A stretch of 64,000 nt of DNA from Hymenobacter plasmatis (GTDB lineage Bacteria > Bacteroidota > Bacteroidia > Cytophagales > Hymenobacteraceae), in NCBI RefSeq assembly GCF_020711255.1, contig NZ_JAJFAW010000006.1, positions 124,001 through 188,000 of the forward strand, written 5' to 3'. Below, piece after piece: positions 7,334 to 16,322 of this stretch (positions are counted from its first letter, which is position 1; each line of letters begins with the position of its first letter). The notes below the pieces were generated by a model. It did not search any database and was not told where the DNA came from. It saw only the letters and a program-made list of their open reading frames with translations. The position numbers and the translations under genes were made by a program.

Positions 7334-9337
7334 TTATTCCACAACCATCTGGCGCGCTGCGGCCGGCTGCCCGTCTACCACCAGGCGCACCACATACAGG
7401 CCGGCCTTCAGTGAGCTGGTTTCCAGGCGCAGGGTTTGGGCACCGGTGGGCAGCATCCCGGACGTCTGGGTGGCTACGCGCCGGCCCATGGCATCGAATA
7501 CGCCCAGCTCCACGCGCCCGGTGCGGGCCAGGGCGAAGGTGAGGCGCGTGGTGCCACTGGCAGGGTTGGGGTAGAGGTTGAAGCCGGTGGCGAGGTCGGT
7601 GCGCTCGCGCGCGGCAGTGACTACCCCAGTGGGCCCAGCAATGGCAATGTCGCGCGCGGCAATTCCGTTTCCGATGGGGCCTACCAGCGTGACGGTGCTG
7701 GCAATGTTAAACTGATTTACCGTGTACAGGCTGCTATTGAGGTCGGTACCGGTGTTGGCTACCATGTACATCGTCATGGTGCCTTGCGCTGGGGCGTAGA
7801 TATCAATGTCGACATTGGGAACCGCGGTATTCACCACAATGCCCGAATTGCCAAAAGTGCCCACCGAAATCAGGTTGCCGTCGTTTGGTGGGTTTTGCAG
7901 GGCCAGCACGTTCAGGGCCAGGTCGTAGTCGTAGAGGGTGGTGGAAGTGGCGGTGGCGCCTGCCACGCTGTTGGTGTAGGCGGCCGCGCCGATGGTGGGG
8001 GTGGCGCCGGCGTTGCGGTCGCCGGCGGCGTAGGCCAGCTGCGTGTCGGTGGCGGCTACGGTGCCATCCGTCGGGTTCAGGCGGAAATTGGCCCGATTGG
8101 CTCCCACCACCCGAATGCGGTCCACGGTGGGGTTGAAGTCGAAGCCCACCTTGCCGGTACCGAGCGCCAGGGCAATGGGCGTGGTGTTCACGGCCGCGGC
8201 GGCCCCGGTCTGGGAGTTAATGGTGTAGAGCTGATAGGTTTGCGCCGTGGCGTTGTAGCCCAGGCCATACAGCGTGTTGGTGGTGGGGCGAATGTCCATG
8301 CCCACCAGCGTCTGGGTTGCGTCTACTCCGGTAATGCCCACGGAAGTGCGAATCAAGCTGGGTTGGGCTGTGTCGAAGGTGAGCAGGTTATTGCCTGCCA
8401 GGGCGTAGGTCAATTGGCCAGTCACCGCGGGCAGCGTGGCCGGCCGGTCGATGGCAAAGGCAATGTCCGTTACTAGTGTACCAACTGGCCCGATGGCTCC
8501 CACCGCCGTCATGCCGGTTCCCATGATGAAATCCAGCGTGTAGAGCTGCGTGGTGGGCGTGGCCGCCGTGCCGGTGGCAATGGTCAGGTAGGCGTTGTTG
8601 GCGCGGGAAGTTGGGCTAAAATAGATGTCCAGGTCGGTGGCCAGGGCCGTCGCCGTGTTCACAGTGAGCTGGGCGCGGCTGTTGAGCGTACCTGCGTTCG
8701 GTGGGTCCTGGGTGGTGTAGCGGCTGTTGGCCTCGTCGATGTCGTAGAGCACCGTGGCGGTGGCGCCAATGTAGGAATTGCCGTAAGCAACCGCGCCCAC
8801 GCCGGGCGTTTGGGCTGCGTTGGCATCGGTAGTGGCGTAGGCCAGGTTGGTATCGGTGGCGGCCAGGGCCCCGTTGTTGGGGTTGAGCCGGAAGTTGCTG
8901 TTGTTGCTGCCCGTTACCCGGATGCGGTCCACGGTGGGGTTGAAGTCGAAACCGATGCGGCCCGTTGTGGTGCCCAGGTTTAGCGTAAGCGCGGCGCCTA
9001 CTGGCGAAAGGGCGCCGGTGCTGGTGCTCAGGGTGTAGAGCTGGACCTGCGTACCGGTGGGGTTGTAGCCCAGGGCAAATAGCTGCCCGGTGTTGGGCCG
9101 CGCGTCGAGCCCTACCAGGGTTTGCCCAACTCCCAGCCCCGTAATGGGCACGGTAGCCGTGAAGGTGCCGGGAGCAGTAGCCACAAACGTAACCAAAGAA
9201 GTAGCCGCCGTACCCGCCACCGAGGCCAGGCCATAAACCGTTTGGGCCGCAGCGGGCAGCATGGTGGCCCCCGCCAGGAGGGTACCGAAAGCCGCCCCTT
9301 TCAAGGCCGCTTTCCAGGTAGTAGAAGTAATGAGCAT
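7334..9337 (-). CDS. Duplicated DUF4394 protein with type IX secretion sorting domain
   Basis: A 667-residue secreted protein. A signal peptide (ALKGAAFGTLLAGATMLPAAAQ) is followed by two tandem DUF4394 modules, about residues 32-305 and 306-565. Both contain the block GFDFNPTVDRIRV, then NFRLNP and DTxLAYA, so the modules arose by duplication. DUF4394 units are predicted to be beta-propeller-like. The C-terminus (about 590-667) is a type A T9SS sorting domain with NLYPNPASG at its start and KAGLYVVRLV near the end, so the protein should be secreted or anchored by the Por system. I chose ATG at 9337; a TTG lies one codon upstream. Confidence 0.9.
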   Translation of the reverse strand: MLITSTTWKAALKGAAFGTLLAGATMLPAAAQTVYGLASVAGTAATSLVTFVATAPGTFTATVPITGLGVGQTLVGLDARPNTGQLFALGYNPTGTQVQLYTLSTSTGALSPVGAALTLNLGTTTGRIGFDFNPTVDRIRVTGSNNSNFRLNPNNGALAATDTNLAYATTDANAAQTPGVGAVAYGNSYIGATATVLYDIDEANSRYTTQDPPNAGTLNSRAQLTVNTATALATDLDIYFSPTSRANNAYLTIATGTAATPTTQLYTLDFIMGTGMTAVGAIGPVGTLVTDIAFAIDRPATLPAVTGQLTYALAGNNLLTFDTAQPSLIRTSVGITGVDATQTLVGMDIRPTTNTLYGLGYNATAQTYQLYTINSQTGAAAAVNTTPIALALGTGKVGFDFNPTVDRIRVVGANRANFRLNPTDGTVAATDTQLAYAAGDRNAGATPTIGAAAYTNSVAGATATSTTLYDYDLALNVLALQNPPNDGNLISVGTFGNSGIVVNTAVPNVDIDIYAPAQGTMTMYMVANTGTDLNSSLYTVNQFNIASTVTLVGPIGNGIAARDIAIAGPTGVVTAARERTDLATGFNLYPNPASGTTRLTFALARTGRVELGVFDAMGRRVATQTSGMLPTGAQTLRLETSSLKAGLYVVRLVVDGQPAAARQMVVE

Positions 9338-9540
9338 CAACGTAAGAGTTTGGTAAGCTGAGAAATAGAATTCAGATATTCAGCTACGGAATCCATTTCG
9401 CTTTCGGATTTCCCTTTCTCACTATTTAACCTCGTTTTAATCTGGCAGTTGGGCTGGCGGGTAGCAGACCCGCTGCTGCATCTACTCCCAAAATCGGGAA
9501 TGCGTACCGAAGGAGGCACCCAGCGCCAATCCCCGAAAAC

Positions 9541-9578
9541 AAAAAAGCGGCTTGCCCAATCTGGGCAAGCCGCTTTTG
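9541..9578 (-). terminator. Rho-independent terminator of the susCD operon
   Basis: The plus strand reads A6 GCGGCTTGCCC AATCT GGGCAAGCCGC TTTT. On the minus strand the hairpin is followed by a T-tract, 27 bp after the susD stop codon at 9605. Confidence 0.9.
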
Positions 9579-9604
9579 CAGGGACCGTACTAGGAGCAGC
9601 GCTC

Positions 9605-11104
9605 TTAGTTGCGGGTCATGAGCTTGTTGGTAGCCAGCTCCGTCGAAGGAATGGGCCACACATAAGCCGAATTGCTCGGGTCGATGGTCGGAACAGAGCC
9701 CTTGCCAGGAATCGGCGCATTCAGGCGCATGATGTCCATGTTGCGGATGCCTTCACCCAAAAATTCGATGCGACGCTCCAGCAGCAAGGCATCAATCATC
9801 GCCGTGGGGGTGGCAAAGCTGGCCGCCGTGTACACGCCGGCAGGGTTGGAGCGGCCGCGCACGGCATTGAGCAACGCCAGGGCCTGCGGGTCAACGGTGC
9901 TGGTCGAGCGCACGCGCGCTTCGGCTAGGTTCAGCAGCACCTCCGCGTAGCGAATCACCGGGGCCTTGTCGGTGAAGGGAGTACCGGTGGGGTACTTCTT
10001 CAGAAAAGACTCGGTGCCCGAGGTGGCCACAAAACTGGTGCGGCGCGCATCGGTAGCCGCCCAGCCGGGGTTGGTCAGAATGCCGCCGGCGGCGCCGTTC
10101 AGGGCATACTCACCGTTGCCACCCAGCGAAGAAGGCAGGTAGTAATAGGCCAGCTGGTTTTGGGTGCCCGGGGCATCCTGCGCCGTGAAGGGGAAAGACA
10201 GGATGCTTTCCACCGTTTCCTGGGGCGTGGCAAATACGGCAGCCACCGAGGCATTCAGCGCGTGGGGCACGCCGCTGGGCGCGACAAACGGCGCTGCGGC
10301 GGGTACCAGTTTGTTGGCTTCGGTAATCACGTCGGTGTAGCGGGCCATGTGCAGGTACACGCGCGTTTTCAGGGCAATGGCCGTGTTGCGGTGGGCCCGC
10401 GTTACGTTCAGGCTGCTTGAGCCGTTCGTCAGCGGCAGGTTCTGCTCGGCGTAGTTCAGGTCGGCCAGAATCTGGGTGTACACGTCGGCTACCGAGCTGC
10501 GCGCCAAGTCGTTGTTCTTGTCGGTCGTTTCACCCTGCAGGCGCAGGGGCAGGCCGGGCTTGCTGCCGTTACCATCGGCGTAGGGCCGGGCGTACAGCTG
10601 CAGCAGCGAGTGGTAGCACAGGGCGCGCAGCAGCCGGGCTTCGGCCTTGTAGTTGGTGGCCTTGGCGGCAAAGTCGGCGGGAAAAACGGGCCCGACAAAC
10701 TTAGACGCATTGGCATCCATGCCGGCCAGGAACACGTTGATTTGGTTGATGGCCTGATAAGCCGCCCCCCAGGTGTTGATGACGTCGTTCTGCGAGGCCT
10801 CGGCCAGCGTATGGTTCCACACGCTCTGGCCGGTTACGCCGTTGGAGGTTTTGTTGATGAAGTCGTTGGCCCGGATGTCGTTGTAAATCTGGAACCGGCC
10901 GCCCAGGAAGCTGCCCGATTTCACGTAGCTATACAGGTTGTTCACCTGCAGCGAAATGCGGGCCGGGGTGCTGAACACCACCTGGTCGGAGATGAGGGTA
11001 AGGGGAGCGGGGCTCAGCTTGTCGGTCTGGCAGGAGAACGTGCCCACCGCTAGGAATGCTGTGCAAACTACTACAGCAGCCTTTTTATTTAAAGATATCT
11101 TCAT
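9605..11104 (-). CDS. RagB/SusD family nutrient-uptake outer membrane lipoprotein
   Basis: A 499-residue SusD-like lipoprotein that caps the SusC channel at the cell surface and binds the substrate. The signal peptide ends at Cys25 (AVGTFSC). The helical TPR-like core (KAEARLLRALCYHSLLQLYARPY) and the C-terminal family block VIRYAEVLLNLAEARVRS, then ERRIEFLGEG and the C-terminal WPIPSTEL, are all present. I chose ATG at 11104; the longer frame to 11128 begins with TTG and overlaps susC. The gap from the susC stop is 13 nt. No glycoside hydrolase or other enzyme gene is adjacent, so the substrate cannot be inferred. Confidence 0.95.
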   Translation of the reverse strand: MKISLNKKAAVVVCTAFLAVGTFSCQTDKLSPAPLTLISDQVVFSTPARISLQVNNLYSYVKSGSFLGGRFQIYNDIRANDFINKTSNGVTGQSVWNHTLAEASQNDVINTWGAAYQAINQINVFLAGMDANASKFVGPVFPADFAAKATNYKAEARLLRALCYHSLLQLYARPYADGNGSKPGLPLRLQGETTDKNNDLARSSVADVYTQILADLNYAEQNLPLTNGSSSLNVTRAHRNTAIALKTRVYLHMARYTDVITEANKLVPAAAPFVAPSGVPHALNASVAAVFATPQETVESILSFPFTAQDAPGTQNQLAYYYLPSSLGGNGEYALNGAAGGILTNPGWAATDARRTSFVATSGTESFLKKYPTGTPFTDKAPVIRYAEVLLNLAEARVRSTSTVDPQALALLNAVRGRSNPAGVYTAASFATPTAMIDALLLERRIEFLGEGIRNMDIMRLNAPIPGKGSVPTIDPSNSAYVWPIPSTELATNKLMTRN

Positions 11105-11117
11105 TAGGTAGTTGCGA

Positions 11118-14100
11118 TTAGAAGCCAATGTTGAAGCCCACGGTGTAGGTCCGGGCTTGTCCTACCGAGTTGCGGTCGACGCCGGCGCCGGTGTTGCTGG
11201 AGCCGTTCGTCGAAATCTCGGGGTCGATGCCCGAGTACTTCGTGAGCAGGGCAGCGTTCTGCGCTTGCACGTAAATGCGGGCGCTGGCCACGTTGAGGCG
11301 GGTGAGCAGGCTCTGGCTGAACGAGTAGCCCAACGACACCTGGCGCAGGCGGGCGAAGTCGCCCTTCTCCACGTTCGAAGACATAACGATGGTCGAGCCG
11401 TTCGATACGTTGTCGCCGAACACCACCCGGGGCCACTTGGCGTTGTGGTTGCTTTCGGTCCAATGGTCAAGAATGTCCTTGTCGTTGTTCCAGAAGCGCT
11501 GGTCGTGCAGGCCCGACTTCGTGCCGTTGTAGATGTAGTTGCCGCCCGAGAACTGCACGAACAAGCCCAAATCGAAGGCTTTGTAGCGGAACGTGTTGTC
11601 GAAGCCGCCATAGTAGGTGGGCAGGGTAGGACCGTAGTAGATGCCGTCAACCAACTGGTTGGGAGCTGTGGCGGGTTTACCATCCATGGTCGTCCAGCCC
11701 GAGCCTAAGTGCTCGTACTGCACCACCGTGCCGTCGGCTTTCTGAATCATGCGGCGGCCGTTGGCGGGGTTCACGCCCAGCGAAGGCACCGCCAGGATTT
11801 CACCCACGGAGTGGCCTACTTGGGTGTAGTTGGCAGTTTCGAGGCTGGTAGCCGTGCCAATGCGCTGGCCTTCGGTGGCCAGGCCCAGCACGCGGTTCTT
11901 GAGCGTCGTCACGTTGCCGCTCACCGTCCAGGTAAAGTCTTTGGCCTGGATGGCATTGTAGGTCAGGTTCAGCTCAATGCCGGTGTTGCGCATCGAGCCC
12001 ACGTTGCCCAGGATGGTGTTGCCGGGGATGCCTTTCGACGGCGCCTGGGGAACGTCCAGAATCAGGCCGTCGACCAGGTTTTGGTAGTAAGCGAAATCGC
12101 CGCGCAGCCGGTCCTGAAAGAAGCCGAACGAGAGGCCCAGGTCGGTTTTCTTGCTGGTTTCCCAGGTTAGGCTCGGGTTGCCGGCGCCGCTGAAGTACAG
12201 CGTGGCGTTGGAACCGTACAGGCCAGACGAATAGGTTTGCAGCGCCGCGTAATCGGCGATGCCTTGGTTGTTACCCACGTTGCCGATGCTGCCCGTGATT
12301 TTCAGGAACGAAAAGGCCGGGGCAAACGAGGAGTTCTTCCAGAAATCTTCTTCCGACACCACGTAGCCGAGCGAGGCCCCGTAGAAGTTGCCGTATTTCT
12401 TCGCCCAGGCCGAATAGCCATCGCGGCGCACGTTGACCGTCGCGAGGTATTTGTGGTCGTAGTTGTAGTTCATCCGACCAAAAAACGACACCAGATAGTT
12501 CGCGCCCTGGAAGTTGCCGGCGGCCGAAATGTTGGTGAAGTTGCCCTGGTACGAGGTGAAGAACGGGTCGGCTACGGCCGTGCGGCTGGCGCCCCAGCGC
12601 AGAATATCGGTGTACTGCTGCTCGTTGCCGAGCAGGAACGAAAAGTTGTGCTTCTCGCCAAAGGAGTGGTCGTACTGGGCCGTGTTCTGCCAGTTCCACC
12701 GCTTGTTGGTGCGGTAGTAGTTATCGGCTTCGCCGCCGCCCGAGAAGCCGTCGCCGGCAATGGCCGTGTAAAACGCCTTGTCTTCGAACGAGATGTTGTT
12801 GATGCCGTAGCTGGTGCGCAGGTTCAGGCCTTTGAGAATTTCCCAGTCAGCGTACACGCTGCCCTGGATTTCGCTGCCTTCGGAGTTGAAGTAGTTGTTT
12901 TCCAGGTCAACCAAGGGGTTGTAGTAGCCCGGCAGCAGGGGCGCGCCCGTGGAGCTGGTGGGGTTGATGTTGGGACCCGGGCCGATGCCGGCGCCACTCG
13001 TGTTGTAGCTGCCATCGGGGTTGAAGGGGGCAATGTTGGGGGGCAGCACCAGAGGCAGGCGGCCCAGGCCGGCCGTGCCGAAAGCACCGCCGGCGCCGCT
13101 GGCCGAGCCGGAGTTGGGCGAGGAGTTTTGCGTGTTGGAGTAGCCCACGCGCATGCCCACCGTGAAGTTGTTAAACACTTTGTGGTCCACATTCAGGCGG
13201 GCCGAAACGCGCTTGAAGTCGTTGCGCACCAGCATGCCTTTCTGGTTGGTGTAGCCCACCGAGGAGTAGAAATTGGTTTTGTCGGTGCCGCCCGAAAAGT
13301 TCAGGTTGTGCGCCTGCGAGAAGCCCGTGCGGTAGATGTAGTCGTACCAGCGGGTGTCGGCCGAATTGCCATTGGCATCGGTGAGCTTGAAGCCTTCCAC
13401 GTTGGCACCCGCGCCGCCCACCGATTTCTGGTTGGCGTTGAGGTTGCGCACGGCTTCGTTCTTGACGTTGACGTAGTCCTGCGCGCCCATCACGTCGTAC
13501 AGCCGCACCGGCTTGGTCCAGCCCACGTAGGTGTCGTAGCTCACATGGCTCTGGCCTTTCTTGCCTTTTTTGGTGGTCACGAGAATAACGCCGCCGGCCG
13601 CGCGCGAGCCGTAGATGGCCGTGGCCGAAGCATCCTTCAGCACTTCCATGCTCTCAATGTCGGCGGGGTTCAGGTTGCTCAACGGGTTGTTGGGCACGCT
13701 GCCCACCGCCGAAGAGTTGCCGCTGAAGGCCGGAATGCCGTCGATTACGATAAGCGGTGCCGAGCTCAGGTTGATGGAGTTCACCCCGCGAATGCGGATA
13801 ACGGGCGGGTTGTTCAGCAAGCCGTTGGGCGTGGTGATGTTGACGCCCGACGCCCGGCCCTGCAAGGCCTGGTCGAAGCTCTGCACCGGAGCGGTGGCAA
13901 TTTGCTTGCCGCTCACGGTGGCCACGTTGCCGGTCAGGTCGCGGCGCGACTGCGTGCCGTAGCCCACCACCACCACCTCGTCGAGGCCGGTGGGGTTCAC
14001 CTTCAGGGTCACGTTGATGGTCGACTGGTTGCCGATGGCCACCTCTTTGTTGTCGTAGCCCACGAACGAGTAAACCAACGTGGTGGCTCCTTCTGGAACC

Positions 14101-14291
14101 GACAGGCTGTACTTGCCATCGGAATCGGTGGAGGTGCCCTGGTTACCGCCCTTCACGATTACGGTCACGCCCGGAATCGAGGCGCCATCCGAGCCCACCA
14201 CCGCACCGGAAACCGTCCGGCTCTGGGCTTGCAGGTCGTGGGCCACAAAGGCCAGGACCATTGAAAAAAATAAGAGTAAGATTCTTCTCAT
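11118..14291 (-). CDS. SusC/RagA family TonB-linked outer membrane protein
   Basis: A 1057-residue TonB-dependent transporter. It has a signal peptide (residues 1-22), an N-terminal carboxypeptidase-D-like domain (about 27-100, SGAVVGSDGASIPGVTVIVKG), the SusC signature VVVGYGTQSRRDLTG near residue 110, a plug domain to about 230 with ATAIYGSRAAGGVILVTTKKG, and a 22-strand barrel ending in Phe as expected for BAM-dependent porins. It imports a nutrient captured by the SusD partner, using TonB-ExbBD energy. It is the first gene of a two-gene operon, with a 473-bp upstream region. No regulator or degradative enzyme is encoded nearby. Confidence 0.97.
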   Translation of the reverse strand: MRRILLLFFSMVLAFVAHDLQAQSRTVSGAVVGSDGASIPGVTVIVKGGNQGTSTDSDGKYSLSVPEGATTLVYSFVGYDNKEVAIGNQSTINVTLKVNPTGLDEVVVVGYGTQSRRDLTGNVATVSGKQIATAPVQSFDQALQGRASGVNITTPNGLLNNPPVIRIRGVNSINLSSAPLIVIDGIPAFSGNSSAVGSVPNNPLSNLNPADIESMEVLKDASATAIYGSRAAGGVILVTTKKGKKGQSHVSYDTYVGWTKPVRLYDVMGAQDYVNVKNEAVRNLNANQKSVGGAGANVEGFKLTDANGNSADTRWYDYIYRTGFSQAHNLNFSGGTDKTNFYSSVGYTNQKGMLVRNDFKRVSARLNVDHKVFNNFTVGMRVGYSNTQNSSPNSGSASGAGGAFGTAGLGRLPLVLPPNIAPFNPDGSYNTSGAGIGPGPNINPTSSTGAPLLPGYYNPLVDLENNYFNSEGSEIQGSVYADWEILKGLNLRTSYGINNISFEDKAFYTAIAGDGFSGGGEADNYYRTNKRWNWQNTAQYDHSFGEKHNFSFLLGNEQQYTDILRWGASRTAVADPFFTSYQGNFTNISAAGNFQGANYLVSFFGRMNYNYDHKYLATVNVRRDGYSAWAKKYGNFYGASLGYVVSEEDFWKNSSFAPAFSFLKITGSIGNVGNNQGIADYAALQTYSSGLYGSNATLYFSGAGNPSLTWETSKKTDLGLSFGFFQDRLRGDFAYYQNLVDGLILDVPQAPSKGIPGNTILGNVGSMRNTGIELNLTYNAIQAKDFTWTVSGNVTTLKNRVLGLATEGQRIGTATSLETANYTQVGHSVGEILAVPSLGVNPANGRRMIQKADGTVVQYEHLGSGWTTMDGKPATAPNQLVDGIYYGPTLPTYYGGFDNTFRYKAFDLGLFVQFSGGNYIYNGTKSGLHDQRFWNNDKDILDHWTESNHNAKWPRVVFGDNVSNGSTIVMSSNVEKGDFARLRQVSLGYSFSQSLLTRLNVASARIYVQAQNAALLTKYSGIDPEISTNGSSNTGAGVDRNSVGQARTYTVGFNIGF

Positions 14292-14764
14292 GTGGTTGGT
14301 TTTTAAGTAAAAAGTGAGTGTACTTATTTTCGCTAATGTAGCGGCCCTGCTTACACAACCGTGTTATCGTTTCAGAAAAAATAATCAACAAAAAACAGCC
14401 TTCTTATATAACCTAATGGTAATGAGCGTAATTGAATGAATTAAAATTTTCCGATATTCAAGAGGTTTTTATAAATAATGGGATGAAAAACCCGGCCGGA
14501 AATAAGCCGATGGCTGCTAACCCGGCGGTCCTATTGGCCCAAAGCCGCCTGCTGGCTTTCCCCAATCGTATCCAGCGTGTTACCACCAGGGCTATGCTTG
14601 CTTTTGGCTATATACACGCCCTCTGGTGTCTCGCGGCACCCTTCGCGGGCGGCCTAAAAAGAACGGGCCCCTCCGTTGATTGCTCAACCGGAGGGGCCCG
14701 TTTACTCAATTACAACGCCGGGCAATGAGCCAGTGAAGGCCCACCCATCAACGCTATCCTGGGA
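14292..14764. other. Noncoding region upstream of susC
   Basis: 473 bp without a convincing gene. It should contain the susC promoter in the AT-rich part (14292-14440), but I find no clean TAnnTTTG box with a proper -33 element. The SDR terminator lies at its right end (14663-14702). The 14440-14640 section is GC-richer, and I see no recognisable RNA in it. Confidence 0.6.
14663..14702 (-). terminator. Rho-independent terminator after the SDR gene
   Basis: An ACGGGCCCCTCCGGTTGAGC-type hairpin on the minus strand: stem ACGGGCCCCTCCG / CGGAGGGGCCCGT, loop about 14 nt. It lies 63 bp downstream of the SDR stop at 14765. Confidence 0.8.
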
Positions 14765-15478
14765 TTACCACGGCACGGGCTGGCCCTGCCAGGTCACGAA
14801 GCTGCCGTTTTCTTCGGCGTGCAGCTGCTCGGCCAGGCGGATGATGCCGCGGGCCGAGTCGGCCGGCTCCTGGGTGGCGTGGTCGCCGCCCATGTCGGTG
14901 CGCATCCAGCCCGGGTCCACGATAACCGAAATCAGGCCCATGTGGCCGATTTCGGCGGCCAAGCTGCGCATGTACATGTTCAGGGCGGCCTTGCTGGCGC
15001 TGTAGTGGTAGGGGTCGCCGGTGGCTTTCCAGGTCAGGGAGCCCTGGCCCGACGAAATGCTGATGATGCGGCCCTTGCGGCCGGCGCGCAGCAGCGGCAG
15101 CAGCGCCTGCGACACCAGCAGCGGCCCGATGGCATTGACCTGCATGGTTTCGATGGCATCGTCGTGGGTGAGCTGGCCCAGGCGCTGGTGGGCATCGCCG
15201 GAGCCCGCGTGCGGGTACACGCCGGCGTTGTTTATCAGCACGTCGAGGGCGTCGGTGTTGTCGCTCACGGTTTTCACGGCGGCGGCAATGGAGGCCGCGT
15301 CGGTCACGTCGAGGGGCACGAGCACGAGCCGGTCGGAATACTGCTGGTGCAGCTGCTGGAGCTGGGTAGCGGCCGCGGGGTGCCGGCTGGCGGCAAATAC
15401 ATGGTCGCCGAGCTCGAGGTACTGGCGGGTAAGTTCGAGGCCCAGGCCCCGGTTGGCTCCGGTGATGAGAACGCGCAT
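14765..15478 (-). CDS. SDR family NAD(P)-dependent oxidoreductase
   Basis: A 237-residue short-chain dehydrogenase with a Rossmann fold. The cofactor motif TGANRGLG is at residues 6-13, DVTD near 58 contacts the adenine ring, NNAG is near 85, the catalytic Ser lies in ISISSGQG, and the YxxxK pair is in YHYSASKAA. Length is normal for the classical SDR family, and the protein resembles the sniffer/carbonyl reductase-like group. The substrate cannot be predicted. The gene stands alone between the susC upstream region and a divergent GNAT gene. Confidence 0.93.
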   Translation of the reverse strand: MRVLITGANRGLGLELTRQYLELGDHVFAASRHPAAATQLQQLHQQYSDRLVLVPLDVTDAASIAAAVKTVSDNTDALDVLINNAGVYPHAGSGDAHQRLGQLTHDDAIETMQVNAIGPLLVSQALLPLLRAGRKGRIISISSGQGSLTWKATGDPYHYSASKAALNMYMRSLAAEIGHMGLISVIVDPGWMRTDMGGDHATQEPADSARGIIRLAEQLHAEENGSFVTWQGQPVPW

Positions 15479-15613
15479 ATAGTTTTAAGGTGGAGGGCTA
15501 TTAGAAAAGGACGGGAACTTGAGGCCGAAGTTTACGCACAAAACTGCTTACTGGCGCCCCACCTGTACGTGGCACGACCGGTTTCCCACCGAATGGTTTT
15601 CTTGCGTCCGCGT

Positions 15614-16153
15614 ATGGCTTTCTCCCTTACTTCCCTTGGCGCCGCCGAAGCCCGGGCCGCGCTGCCGCACCTCGTCGGGCTGCTCCTCGATGCCGTGGCG
15701 TCGGGAGCGGCCGTGGGCTTTCTGCCCCCGCTGGCGGCGGATGAAGCGCACAAGTACTGGCAGGGCGTTATCGAAGCGCTGGAAGGCGGGCACCGGGTGC
15801 TGCTGGTGGCCTACCCGGCCGGCGAAGCCATCCTGTTGGGCGCAGTGCAGCTTGACTTGGCCACTCGGCCGAATGCGCTGCACCGGGCCGAAGTATCCAA
15901 GCTGCTGGTGCACCGCCTAGCCCGCCGCCAAGGCCTGGCCCGGCAACTGCTGCAGGCCCTGGAAGTAGAGGCGCGGCGCCTGGGCCGCACCACCCTGGTA
16001 CTCGATACCCGCCACGGCGACGTTGCCGAACGGCTTTACCTGGGAATGGGCTATCAACTGGTGGGCTTGATTCCGGCGTATTTTATCAATAACGACGGCC
16101 AGCCACACGCCACGACACTGTACTATAAGCTGTTGGGCGCTGTCGAGACGTAA
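15614..16153 (+). CDS. GNAT family N-acetyltransferase
   Basis: A 179-residue acetyltransferase. The acetyl-CoA binding segment is HRLARRQGLARQLLQALE (the R/Q-x-x-G-x-G/A pattern of motif A), preceded by the strand AEVSKLLV and followed by LVLDTRHGDVAERLYLGMGYQLVG, the usual motif B. I chose ATG at 15614; another in-frame ATG at 15593 would add 7 residues. The open frame continues far upstream, but only as the shadow of the divergent SDR gene. The acceptor substrate is unknown. No linked operon partner. Confidence 0.85.
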   Translation: MAFSLTSLGAAEARAALPHLVGLLLDAVASGAAVGFLPPLAADEAHKYWQGVIEALEGGHRVLLVAYPAGEAILLGAVQLDLATRPNALHRAEVSKLLVHRLARRQGLARQLLQALEVEARRLGRTTLVLDTRHGDVAERLYLGMGYQLVGLIPAYFINNDGQPHATTLYYKLLGAVET

Positions 16154-16298
16154 GAAGCGGCTAGAAACCAAATGCGGAGCAACGCAAACATCCCCAATTA
16201 TCGCCGAAACCCTTCGGTTTTCGCCACAGACCCGCCGCTTGTACGTCTAGGTTGCGGGGGCAGAGCTTCGGCCGAATTCACAGCATAGCAGCTGGCGC

Positions 16299-16322
16299 GG
16301 CTCCGTGGTAGTTCACGGAGCC
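16299..16322 (-). other. Hairpin across the stop codon of the acyltransferase gene
   Basis: GGCTCCGTG, loop GTAGTT, CACGGAGCC. This 9-bp stem overlaps the TGA at 16313-16315. No T-tract follows on the minus strand, so it is not a standard intrinsic terminator. Confidence 0.5.

Noticed and set aside
12237..14264. 675-residue open frame antisense to susC
   Set aside because: Antisense shadow of a GC-rich gene; composition is dominated by Val, Ala, Gly and His with no domain, and susC is unmistakable on the other strand.
14432..14728. 98-residue open frame in the noncoding region upstream of susC
   Set aside because: It crosses the SDR terminator, has no recognisable domain and shows no promoter or neighbour logic; likely chance.
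14292..14764. Riboswitch or other structured RNA upstream of susC
   Set aside because: Apart from the terminator I found no conserved riboswitch core or paired structure.
14819..15592. Long upstream extension of the GNAT frame
   Set aside because: This part is antisense to the SDR gene and lacks family similarity; the acetyltransferase domain starts after 15614.
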